From Spirochaetales bacterium (GTDB lineage Bacteria > Spirochaetota > Spirochaetia > JABMQR01): a stretch of 64,000 bases of DNA. The notes under the pieces were generated by a model, which saw only the letters and a list, made by a program, of their open reading frames with translations, was not told where the DNA came from and did not search any database. Made by a program: the position numbers and the translations under genes. Positions 8,072-15,268 of this stretch are shown here, one piece after another (the first letter of the stretch is position 1; every line of letters begins with the position of its first letter). The stretch covers positions 1 through 64,000 of the forward strand of contig JAGYPA010000011.1 of assembly GCA_018399255.1 (NCBI GenBank), written 5' to 3'.

Positions 8072-8590
8072 TCACATCCTTTGAGCGATTTGAACTGCTA
8101 CATCAGCAATAAGCTCTTGTGTTATGGAAGTCTTCCCTTTGGCTACCCCAAATTCTGTGGTAATGAAATGATCGAAACTCAATCCCTTTTCCTGAAATAT
8201 TTTTGCTCCGCAGGCAACAGGACATCCATCGATAACAATATTTTTGTCAGCATTCTTAGCCGAGACAATGAAAGGTATCAATACCCCAGGGCAAGCCCTG
8301 GACCCGAGGCACTTCGTGCCTCCGTTCCGCCCCAAGGGGCGGGGTATCTCAACCTTGCGATCCCGGCACTCGCTCGGGAATGGAACCAACAAGTTGGTTC
8401 CGCTCCTCTCGCTTCGTTTGGGAATAAACCCGGACAAATCGGCTCCCACCGCGGCAAGGCAAGTCATAGATCCAAATCCGACTGAGGCTAACTTTCTAGC
8501 TGCCTGATCGGCGAGATTTCCGGTGTTTGCTGCCCCCGAACAAGCATATACCAAATTTACTTTGCGATCACTGCCGCATGCACACCCCAT
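8072..8590 (-). CDS. DGC-domain protein with a 52-codon in-frame repeat insertion
   Basis: A predicted zinc-binding protein of the DGC family, named for its Asp-Gly-Cys motif and conserved cysteines. It has MGCACGS at the start, YACSGAANTG (~15-24), MTCLAAVGADLSGF (~42-55) and IDGCPVACGAKIFQ (~119-132). Between GFI and VSAK lie 52 residues (~57-108) that have no place in the family. They are encoded by copy 2 of the hairpin-array repeat, read without a stop. Without them the protein would be 120 residues, normal for DGC proteins. The start overlaps the thioredoxin stop by one base, and the stop is 4 bp from the permease start. Function is unknown; co-occurrence with YraQ permeases and ArsR suggests metal handling. 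Whether the long form folds is open. Confidence 0.8.
   Translation of the reverse strand: MGCACGSDRKVNLVYACSGAANTGNLADQAARKLASVGFGSMTCLAAVGADLSGFIPKRSERSGTNLLVPFPSECRDRKVEIPRPLGRNGGTKCLGSRACPGVLIPFIVSAKNADKNIVIDGCPVACGAKIFQEKGLSFDHFITTEFGVAKGKTSITQELIADVAVQIAQRM
8267..8422 (-). repeat. Hairpin-array element, copy 2, inside a gene
   Basis: Exactly 156 bp (52 codons) inserted in the DGC-domain gene. It shares with copy 3 both the CCCAAACGAAGCGAGAGGAG end and the GATACCTTTCATT end. Hairpins seen are GGAACCAAC/GTTGGTTCC, GAGGCAC-TTC-GTGCCTC and CCAGGGC/GCCCTGG. The insert is flanked by an ATT triplet on each side. The reading frame used by the gene is open throughout, and two frames on the other strand are open too. 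Confidence 0.85.
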
Positions 8591-8829
8591 TACTTACCTC
8601 CCTGAATGTATGAAAGAATCTGATCTTTGTTGAGAATTTTCCCCGCCATCTTGACCTCTCCGTCAATAGCGAGCGCTGGAGTCATCATGACACCCATTTC
8701 CATGATTTTGTCAATTTCTGTCACCTTTTCTATGGCGGCGTCAATCCCTCCGATTTCGATAGCTTTTCTTGCATTAGCCTCGAGGGCTTTGCACTTTGGA
8801 CACCCGGTACCAAGAATTTGAATTACCAT
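8590..8829 (-). CDS. Thioredoxin-like redox protein (Thioredoxin_3/TM0996 type)
   Basis: A 79-residue small thioredoxin-fold protein. The N-terminal strand leads into the CPKC active site (Cys10, Cys13) of the form GTGCPKCKAL. The cis-proline stretch MMTPALAIDGEVKMAGK follows in the second half, and the C-terminus is a short helix. Members of this family (redox-active disulfide protein 2) are commonly encoded next to YraQ permeases and ArsR regulators. It is the first gene of the minus-strand operon, with AAGGAG upstream of its ATG. It probably supplies or relays thiol redox equivalents for the permease, which carries its own CSC motif. That link is inference. Confidence 0.88.
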   Translation of the reverse strand: MVIQILGTGCPKCKALEANARKAIEIGGIDAAIEKVTEIDKIMEMGVMMTPALAIDGEVKMAGKILNKDQILSYIQGGK

Positions 8830-8844
8830 TGCTCATCTCCTTAT

Positions 8845-8943
8845 GTTTCCAAAAGCGGAAACTTTCATTTTTTCCATTATTGGAAACTTCAGGGTTTATG
8901 TCAATAGGAAAACTTGACAAAGTTTCCAAAAAGTGAAACATTC
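8845..8943. promoter_or_regulatory. Divergent ArsR-type operators and promoter
   Basis: Two similar 18-bp imperfect palindromes, GTTTCCAAAAGCGGAAAC at 8845-8862 and GTTTCCAAAAAGTGAAAC at 8922-8939, flank the space between the divergent thioredoxin-like and arsR genes. A further half-site TTGGAAAC lies at 8880-8887. TTGACA at 8914-8919 is a good -35 for arsR, with a weak -10 around 8937-8942. The second palindrome covers the spacer. This fits autoregulation and control of the divergent permease operon by the ArsR protein at 8949. Confidence 0.7.
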
Positions 8944-8948
8944 AGAAT

Positions 8949-9335
8949 ATGAATCAATTCAAACAAGATCCATTTGAGCATATGGCAAAGCTGCTCCGTG
9001 TTCTTGGTCATCCAGCAAGACTCGCTATGATTGAAGAGCTGAAAAAACGGTCCTGGTGCGTCTGTGAATTGGCAGCAAAACTGGGGCTCAACAACCCCAC
9101 AGCCTCAAAACACTTATCTCTGCTCAATAGTGTTGGCGTTATCGAAATGGAAAAAGAGGGAACTCAGGTCAACTGCAGGCTTGTGATGCCGTGTGTCTTT
9201 GACATGATGCATTGTACCGATCAGAACAATGCGAAAAATAATCTTTACCCTTATACGATAGAATCTCTTGATAAAGAAGCTGCAGGCAAATATTGCAATA
9301 CAAATTGCTGTAAAATCGAAAAGAAGAATTCCTGA
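8949..9335 (+). CDS. ArsR-family metal-sensing repressor
   Basis: A 128-residue winged-helix repressor. The WCVCELA motif (Cys37, Cys39) matches the metal-binding ELCVCDL signature in helix 3. The recognition region LGLNNPTASKHLSLLNSVGVIE follows (described here in two parts: LGLNNPTASKHL then SLLNSVGVIE). The C-terminus adds a Cys-rich tail, CNTNCC, which may form part of the sensor site. No clear ribosome site precedes the ATG at 8949; with the -10 so close the message could be leaderless, or translation may begin at the Met at 8982. It is divergent from the thioredoxin/DGC/permease operon and likely represses it. The inducing metal is unknown. Confidence 0.87.
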   Translation: MNQFKQDPFEHMAKLLRVLGHPARLAMIEELKKRSWCVCELAAKLGLNNPTASKHLSLLNSVGVIEMEKEGTQVNCRLVMPCVFDMMHCTDQNNAKNNLYPYTIESLDKEAAGKYCNTNCCKIEKKNS

Positions 9336-9430
9336 ATGGAAAAGATCAGAATCATGTTTGTGACTATACGTCGGCACCTATGAGTTTTCTTCGTAGAAAT
9401 GAACTTTTTACATAAAAATTTATCAAACAT

Positions 9431-9465
9431 ATTGAAAATATTCAATCTAATCGATAATATTCGAT
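9431..9465. promoter_or_regulatory. Tandem palindromic operators upstream of arsR2
   Basis: Two adjacent 16-bp inverted repeats: ATTGAAAATATTCAAT at 9431-9446 and ATCGATAATATTCGAT at 9450-9465. They sit immediately before the ribosome site (GAGGAACAGG) of the second ArsR gene, the expected place for an ArsR operator. Their position argues against translation starting at the earlier ATG at 9399. Confidence 0.65.
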
Positions 9466-9479
9466 ATGAGGAACAGGTG

Positions 9480-9860
9480 ATGGACATGACAGAAGCAAAG
9501 GTGTCGATACAGCTTGCAAAAATCAAGGCGCTGTCGGAAGAAACACGGCTGCGGATTATCGAGATGCTGGCAAACGAGCGGTTATGTGCTTGTGATATCC
9601 TTACATCCTTGGAGATAAACCAATCCACATTGAGTTATCACATGAAGCTCCTGACGGCAAGCGGATTAGTTGAAGCCGAACGAGATGGCAAGTGGATGCA
9701 CTATTCGCTCAATAAAGGAAAACTAGACGAATTGAGAGATTATTTGGATTTCATATCCACACCAGGTAATCGAACTGTTGTGGAAAGGTCTTCACACTGC
9801 AATAGCAAAAAAAGTGAGTTCCAAAATAAGGGAGGAAATTTCAAAATGAAATCATTTTGA
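9480..9860 (+). CDS. arsR: ArsR-family arsenic-responsive repressor
   Basis: A winged-helix repressor of 126 residues from the ATG at 9480. That start is chosen because GAGGAACAGG precedes it and because the upstream in-frame extension (to 9399) is filled by two operator palindromes. The LCACDI motif (Cys36, Cys38) is the As(III)-binding ELCVCDL equivalent, followed by the recognition helix INQSTLSYHMKLLTASGLV. The C-terminal tail is basic. It lies 57 bp upstream of an ACR3 arsenite exporter on the same strand, the classic ars arrangement, and presumably represses its own operon until arsenite binds. No arsenate reductase is present nearby. Confidence 0.9.
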   Translation: MDMTEAKVSIQLAKIKALSEETRLRIIEMLANERLCACDILTSLEINQSTLSYHMKLLTASGLVEAERDGKWMHYSLNKGKLDELRDYLDFISTPGNRTVVERSSHCNSKKSEFQNKGGNFKMKSF

Positions 9861-9917
9861 AATCGGCTCAAGATTCATGCATTTTATCATTACCAGGCTG
9901 CGATTGGAGGATCAAAA

Positions 9918-10973
9918 ATGGGTAAAACGAAAAACACTGACAGCGGTATCGGGTTCTTTGAGAAATACCTGACCCTCTGGGTGCTGCTGTGCATGGCGGC
10001 TGGAATCTTGATAGGAGTATATGCTCCTGGTATTCCAGAGTTCCTGTCTCAGTTCGAATATGCTAATGTATCTATTCCAGTTGCCATTCTTATATGGCTC
10101 ATGATTTATCCGATGATGCTTAAGGTCGATTTCCACAGCATCAAGAAAGTAGGCCAGAACCCGCGTGGCTTAATCATCACATGGGTTACCAACTGGCTGA
10201 TTAAGCCGTTCTCTATGTATGGAATTGCCATATTCTTTTTCTATGTGGTGTACCAATCGTTCATCCCCCGTGATCTGGCACGGCAGTATCTGGCCGGAGC
10301 TGTGCTGCTTGGTGCAGCACCCTGTACGGCCATGGTGTTTGTCTGGAGTCATCTTACAAAAGGCAATCCAGCCTACACGCTGGTGCAGGTGGCAACGAAT
10401 GACTTGATCCTCCTCGCAGCATTTGTCCCTATTGTCGGACTGCTGTTGGGGATAAGCGGGATTTCCATTCCGTGGATGACCTTATTTCTTTCCGTTATTT
10501 TATTTGTGGTGATTCCCCTTGGAGCCGGGTGGTTCTCGCGGGTTATTATCACCCGGAAGCGGGGCTTGGAATATTTCGAAGGGACGTTTATTCCTAAATT
10601 CGGCAATGTGACCATCAGCGGTCTGCTGCTTACCCTGATTATCATTTTCTCCTTCCAGGGAAAGACAATAGTCGACAATCCGTTGAATATCGTGCTGATT
10701 GCCATTCCGTTAATCATACAGACCTTTTTGATCTTCTTCGTGGCATACTTGTGGGCGAAGGCATGGAAATTACCGCACGATATTGCAGCTCCGGCAGGCA
10801 TGATCGGAGCCTCGAACTTTTTCGAGCTGGCCGTTGCTGCGGCAATATCAGTATTTGGCCTGAGCTCCGGCGCCACTATTGCTACGGTGGTAGGAGTGCT
10901 GGTAGAGGTGCCTGTCATGCTCACGCTTGTTAAAATAGCGAACAGAACAAAGAAATGGTTCTACATAGAATGA
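9918..10973 (+). CDS. acr3: ACR3-family arsenite exporter
   Basis: A 351-residue integral membrane protein of the ACR3 (BASS superfamily) arsenite efflux family. It has ten predicted membrane segments. The conserved Cys is in LGAAPCTAMVFVWSHL, and the conserved TM9 block is PAGMIGASNFFELAVAAA with the essential Glu. It is full length, with GATTGGAGGATCAAAA upstream of its ATG. It forms an operon with arsR. It extrudes arsenite using the proton motive force. Without arsC in this window, arsenate would need reduction by an enzyme encoded elsewhere, or the cell meets arsenite directly in anoxic habitats. Confidence 0.95.
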   Translation: MGKTKNTDSGIGFFEKYLTLWVLLCMAAGILIGVYAPGIPEFLSQFEYANVSIPVAILIWLMIYPMMLKVDFHSIKKVGQNPRGLIITWVTNWLIKPFSMYGIAIFFFYVVYQSFIPRDLARQYLAGAVLLGAAPCTAMVFVWSHLTKGNPAYTLVQVATNDLILLAAFVPIVGLLLGISGISIPWMTLFLSVILFVVIPLGAGWFSRVIITRKRGLEYFEGTFIPKFGNVTISGLLLTLIIIFSFQGKTIVDNPLNIVLIAIPLIIQTFLIFFVAYLWAKAWKLPHDIAAPAGMIGASNFFELAVAAAISVFGLSSGATIATVVGVLVEVPVMLTLVKIANRTKKWFYIE

Positions 10974-11047
10974 AAATTAAAATCGACGGAGTGATGAACC
11001 CCTGCTCTTTTTGGCTCAGATCAGAAAACTGTGTGATGAGGCTCTAA

Positions 11048-11908
11048 GCCCGCCGGGCGCTCAGAAGCGGTGGAAATTGGATTTCCGGTGGAAATTGGAT
11101 TTCTAAAGAAATTGGATTTCCCAAAAGTATAGAGATGAAGGTCGGAGAAATTTCAAAAACCAATTTCCAGGAATACGAAGTACTTTGAAATTGTATCATA
11201 TCTTTTTGAAATTCCGACTTTCAACCATGTTTCTTACTATTCAGAGAAGTTCCCGGAAGTGAAAATCTGTCATGCCTGCCAGGAGTGCAAAGGAGCCCGG
11301 TAAAGGCCGGCGGATAGGACGAAAAAACCGGTTAAGCTCGACTGATTTTACTCATGTCCCACGAGGAGCCGGAACGAGGCAAACAGGTTTTTTCAGGGTA
11401 AGGAGCTGCTGAGAGGGGTCTGAAACCCTTAAGCCGGGCTTAAAACACACGAGTCCCACGAGTAGGAGGGGTCGGAATTTTGCAATGGTCGCCGACCGAC
11501 AAAACGTATATCATAACGAGCAAACGCATACCCAGAAAGGGCAAATAGGCTGATCGAATGCCGGCACCAGGGGGGCAGCCGCTGCTCGTGGGACTCGTGT
11601 ATATTAAGCCGACCTTAACCATTTTCCAGGAGTGGATGTAGGTCATTACGTAAAAAGCACTTACACGCTGCCGAATTTCCAGTCGTGGAACTTATGTAAA
11701 GTCAGCCGGACTTAAGTGCCCGCCGGGCGCGCAGAAGCGGTGGAAATTGGATTTCTAAAGAAATTGGATTTCCGGTGGAAATCGTAGATTTCCTCTTTCT
11801 TATTTGGAAATCGTAGATTTCCTTTTTGGGAAATCCAATTTCCTCCCTATTCTCTGGGAAATCGAAGATTTCCTTTTTGAGAAATCCGATTTCCCATCTA
11901 TCCGCAGC
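11048..11908. repeat. Non-coding structured repeat, unit A plus partial restart
   Basis: A ~670-bp unit (11048-11717) beginning GCCCGCCGGGCGC followed by CAGAAGCGGTGGAAATTGG, then restarting at 11718 with the same opening. A diverged second copy lies at 12952. It contains arrays of GAAATC-N-GATTTC palindromes (11068-11120 and 11738-11908). It also contains a long-range stem, ACACGAGTCCCACGAG at 11447-11462 pairing perfectly with CTCGTGGGACTCGTGT at 11585-11600, around a 122-nt loop. No convincing gene is present on either strand. Confidence 0.7.
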
Positions 11909-12068
11909 ATGACAGCAGGGCTGTATGACAGCTGGCGGGTGGTTTATCTTTCGACTTCGGAAGCGGTGGAAGCGGTGAAATGAAAGGATTTTCCGGCAGC
12001 AGTCCCTCGCACTCACCCTTGCTAAAGGGACATGCTCGTACGATGTATGGAATGTGGGCTTGGTGTAC

Positions 12069-12364
12069 GGGTTTATTCCCAAACGAAGCGAGAGGAGCGG
12101 AACCAACTTGTTGGTTCCATTCCCGAGCGAGTGCCGGGATCGTGGGGTAAGCTTCGCTAACCCGGGGGCAAGCTTTCGCTAACCCGGGGCAAGCTTCGCT
12201 TGCCCTTTGAGATACCGCCGCAGAGTACTGCAGTTACCCCTTGGGGCGGAACGGAGGCACGAAGTGCCTCGGGTCCCAAGCATTCCCTTCGGGAATGCCG
12301 CTTTCCGTAGGTAAGCCGCTTGCCTAAGGTCAAGTTCTTGACCCGGGTTTTGATACCTTTCATT
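12069..12364 (+). repeat. Hairpin-array element, copy 3, expanded
   Basis: The longest copy (~295 bp), opposite in orientation to copies 1 and 2. It has the same outer blocks (CCCAAACGAAGCGAGAGGAG, GGAACCAAC/GTTGGTTCC, GAGGCACGAAGTGCCTC, TTGATACCTTTCATT) plus extra hairpins: GGGGTAAGCTTCGCTAACCC, GGCAAGCTTCGCTTGCC, GCATTCCCTTCGGGAATGC and GGTCAAGTTCTTGACC. The loop is nearly always TTC or GAA. It appears inserted next to the 3' part of an ISL3 transposase relic. Confidence 0.8.
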
Positions 12365-12536
12365 ACAGGGAATAGTCAATCCCTCGATCATGCTTTCACC
12401 GCTAACCAAGCAGCAGACAGCCGAGATCCCCTTTTGAACAGTGTGTATCCCGCCTGATCTCCACGCTCTGCAGTTCATTCTGCTTCCTTCTATGCAGTAG
12501 CCGTAAGTACTTTGTCATTAGTAGAGTTTTGACCAT

Positions 12537-12563
12537 CTGAAAATGTAGAGCTCCACATTTCAG
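12537..12563 (-). repeat. 27-nt palindrome inserted in frame
   Basis: Between the codons for YDLFH and MVK of the ISL3 relic lie exactly 27 extra bases, CTGAAAATGTAG plus AGCTCCACATTTCAG on the plus strand. They form a nearly perfect palindrome around AGAGCTC. The family sequence normally runs YDLFHMVK without a gap. The insert therefore adds nine codons without shifting the frame. It resembles a miniature version of the insertion in the DGC gene but is unrelated in sequence. Confidence 0.6.
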
Positions 12564-12951
12564 ATGGAATAGATCATAGACTATCTTCACCTGGAGGAGC
12601 CTTTTTCCCTGAAGGCGCTGTCATACTGCGCATTCATGTCCATAGCCACTGCTTCGACCTGATTCAGCGGTCTCCCATCTGTTCTATGAAGTGGTAGACC
12701 TGTTTCTTTCTTCTTTCCCTCCTCACAGAACAATACATGACCGGTTTCCAGATCGATGACAACTGTAAGTGCCCGAATTAATTTGACCCAAATACCCACA
12801 TTATTTTAAACCGAAAATCCTCTGTAGCTAAGTAAACCCGAGATATTATCAACTTTTACCCGCAGCATGCACCTGAAACGACCATAGCGCGGCATAATAC
12901 GTCCCGATGCAGCAGCACAAGAAAACGGCAAGCCCTTAGGTTGTTTTGGTA

Positions 12952-13617
12952 GCTCGGCGGGCGTTTCAGAAGGGTGGAAATCAGATTTCTAAGGGAAACT
13001 GATTTCCTCCTTCTTTGGGAAATCCTGCCGCGACTGCAAAGGGGAGGGCAGGATTTCAAGGGTTTGGTAGGTTGCACAGAGGCTACGATTGAAAAAAGAA
13101 GGCAATAAAAGCAGCCGACAAAGAGAAACCCGGTTAAGTCCGCTCATTATACACATGTCGCACGAGTAGCCGGAAGGAAGCAAATAAGGTTTTGTGCAGG
13201 GTAAGGAGCCGCTGAGAGGGTTCATTAAAACCTTAAGCCTGGCTCAATATACACGTGTCCCACGAGTAGGAGGGGGCGGAATTTTGCAAGGGACAGGGGC
13301 AAATAAACTATATCTTAAAACGTGCGTACACACGTTTATACACTAAAGTCCAGCTACCGGAGGGAGAGCATCATGGGATCGCATGTTGCTCGTGTGGACA
13401 CGTATATTGAGCCTATCTTAGCGATTTTTCAGGCTTGTCAGATAAAAGGTCCCTATGAAGTAAGAACTTACTGACTGTAAAATTTCTACTCGTGTGATAT
13501 GTGTAAAGTGAGGCTGCCTTAAGCGCTCGGCGGGCGTCACAAAGTATGAAATGGATTTCTAAAGAAATCCAAGATTTCCATCGGAAATCCGATTTCCATC
13601 GGAAATCCGATTTCCTC
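12952..13617. repeat. Non-coding structured repeat, unit B plus partial restart
   Basis: A diverged copy of unit A. The opening GCTCGGCGGGCG recurs at 12952 and again at 13525. Matching internal blocks include GGTTAAG followed by CATGT and CGCACGAGTAGCCGGAA, CAGGGTAAGGAGC and GTAGGAGGGGGCGGAATTTTG. GGAAATC/GATTTCC palindromes occur at both ends. The long-range stem is kept as 13243-13266 pairing with 13389-13411 around a loop of 122 nt, the same length as in unit A, with substitutions in both arms. It lies inside the interruption of the ISL3 relic. Confidence 0.7.
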
Positions 13618-13764
13618 CTTTGGGCTCAAGGCAAAAGGCATCACAGAGCTCAGGTGTAGAATTCCAACACCCAGACGGAAGGGTGACAGAGCTAAAAGCC
13701 TTTGAACAGTCCGGGATGCAGCTGATCATTGAGCAGGCACAGCAGGCTTGCAGACCTCTTTTCT

Positions 13765-14046
13765 TCAAGATGGTCTTATCTTACCCTCTTTGTGCTTATT
13801 TGTTGTGCACCCTTGCCGAAGGGACACGACTTTACAGCGAATGCGGAAGATGCCGATGATCAGGCGGTAGTAATATTTCCAGTACTTCCCATGCCGGCTG
13901 AATGTTCCTTCAGTTTTGCAGCAAGGACAGATCAACCCCCTGACAAAAGCCTTGCAGTCAGGGTAGAGTGATGCAAAGCAGTAATTTTCTTTTGTGGTTC
14001 TTAAGCAAATTATCGTTTTATTTGGAGACCGGGTCAAAACTGCCAA
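13765..14046 (-). pseudogene. Transposase N-terminal relic with zinc ribbon
   Basis: A 93-codon frame with the zinc-ribbon signature LICPCCKTEGTFSRHGKYWK, like the N-terminal domain (DUF6431-type) found in some IS transposases. After a frameshift the second Cys pair would read RCKSC. No catalytic part follows. It lies within the interruption of the ISL3 relic, so it could be what remains of the inserted element's own gene. A 9-bp stem GAGACCGGG/CCCGGTCTC at 14025-14065 spans its start. Confidence 0.5.
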
Positions 14047-14440
14047 AAGAATTATGCCCGGTCTCTTTTCTCCTTTCTTAAAACTACCAAGAATTTTAAT
14101 ACGGGCATTTCTCTCATTTCAAGTCCTTTTTTTGCGGGATTCTACAACAACCGTTGCATACCGATGTCCTTTATGGAGGAGAAACTCATCTATGGCTATA
14201 TAGCGGCTGAATTCTTTCGGGATATTCATACTGACTATACCGTTTCAGCTGTTGATCGATTTTCTTTGGCAATGACGATGAGTTGCTGTGATCTGTGAGA
14301 CTTCCTTCAGGGTATATCTTTCTCAAGAAATGAGATGATAATGAAGCTAAATGCTTGGTGATGCGGTGTCCGTGTCGAGCTGGAACGGATGGGCTGCCAT
14401 ACTATCCTTCCACAAGTTCTGCATCTCCCTGTACTCGAGT

Positions 14441-15177
14441 GATATATATTGAATGAGGCTTGGTCAGTGGGAGATGCCTCAAGGTTATTTCATGATGCTG
14501 ATGGACATCAATGTGCTTGCACCAAACCCGGACAGATCTCCTGGCAATCTAGCTTCCATTACTCTCGGAGAGAGCACCATCTTGGTTTCATGGATGCAAC
14601 TACATGGTTTCTGGTTCGTTCGTAACACTGTAGCCTGTTAAGTAGTGTGGGATTGTGATACTGTTTTTGCATAGGGCGCGATTATTCCTTCTGTTTGTTG
14701 TGGTTATTACAAAACGAATATTTCGCGTCCGTATATTTTTTCCCTAATCACACACTTTTTTTGTTCTGAGCTCCTCTTTAGGTTGCCCTAAAGAGCGCGC
14801 CGGGATTTCAAGTATCGCGGTTGATATCGAGCCGATTTGAAGATGCTGATCAGCAGCAAATCGAAGAATGGCTGAAGAAACGGAATCGCGTTGTCCTGTC
14901 ACCGATAACATTAAAGCTGACACCTCAGTTGTGTCTCGCATTGGAGAAAAGGCAATCAGCAATAAACAAAGATGCCTTAGGGCGGCAATAAAATGAACAA
15001 GGGAAAGAACTATAATAAAGTTTAATCGGATCGAACCGGTATAAAGGTTTTGCAGACTTCCCTTACCACTTGGGTACGGCGCCGTAGCGGTTTCCTACCT
15101 ATCAGAAATAACGGCTTAGTGCAAGATGGAAATAGAGAATTATTGCTGCAGCTGACAATGACAACAAATTCTTCCAG
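14441..15177. other. Mostly empty; one unidentified C-terminal relic
   Basis: No intact gene. At about 14835-14992 on the plus strand an open run reads DADQQQIEEWLKKRNRV, then VLSPITLKLTPQLCLALEKR, and stops with TAA. The composition looks protein-like but it has no start and no recognised family. The rest shows nothing I can interpret. Confidence 0.4.
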
Positions 15178-15268
15178 CCGTCCTGAGCGCTGTCTTATGC
15201 GCCGTCCTGAGCGCTGTCTTATGTGCCGTCCTGAGCGTCGTCCTGAGCGTCGTCCTGAGCGTCGTCCC
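15178..15268. repeat. Minisatellite across a kinase stop codon
   Basis: Tandem copies of a 12-bp GTCCTGAGCGTC unit and a related GTCCTGAGCGCTGTCTTATGC unit. On the minus strand they encode DDAQDDAQDDAQDGT at the end of the FGGY kinase relic and then continue past its stop at 15219-15221. Confidence 0.75.

Larger units (their letters stand above)
12366..14440 (-). pseudogene. ISL3-family transposase relic, interrupted
   Basis: Pieces of one ISL3 transposase in order on the minus strand. A zinc-ribbon piece CRTCGRIVWQPI lies near 14400. A helix-turn-helix piece TLKEVSQITATH follows, then IDQQLKRYSQYEYP. The catalytic block YIAIDEFLLHKGHRYATVV ends near 14150. After a 1.38-kb interruption the protein resumes with VVIDLETGHVLFCEEGKKKE and NQVEAVAMDMNAQYDSAF (12587-12799). 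It continues as KIVYDLFH, then MVKTLLMTKYLRLLHRRKQNE and IEGLTIPC (~12370). Several frameshifts are present. The interruption is flanked by ACAACTGT (12759-12766) and ACAACCGT (14147-14154), an imperfect 8-bp duplication, so it is probably a nested insertion. Confidence 0.75.

Noticed and set aside
9399-9479. Start of the second arsR gene at the ATG at 9399
   Set aside because: The extra 27 codons are occupied by two operator palindromes, and a good ribosome site precedes 9480.
11702-12106. Minus-strand open frame of 134 codons with repeated FPKKEIYDF-like phrases
   Set aside because: It runs through the GAAATC palindrome array and the hairpin element. The repeated residues simply reflect the palindromes, and there is no ribosome site or family resemblance.
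12179-12478. Open frames through hairpin-array copy 3
   Set aside because: The repeat is open in several frames in all copies, so openness alone is not evidence of a gene.
11048-13617. Possible CRISPR array in the GAAATC repeats
   Set aside because: Repeats are short palindromes with irregular spacing, spacers are not uniform, and no cas genes are present.
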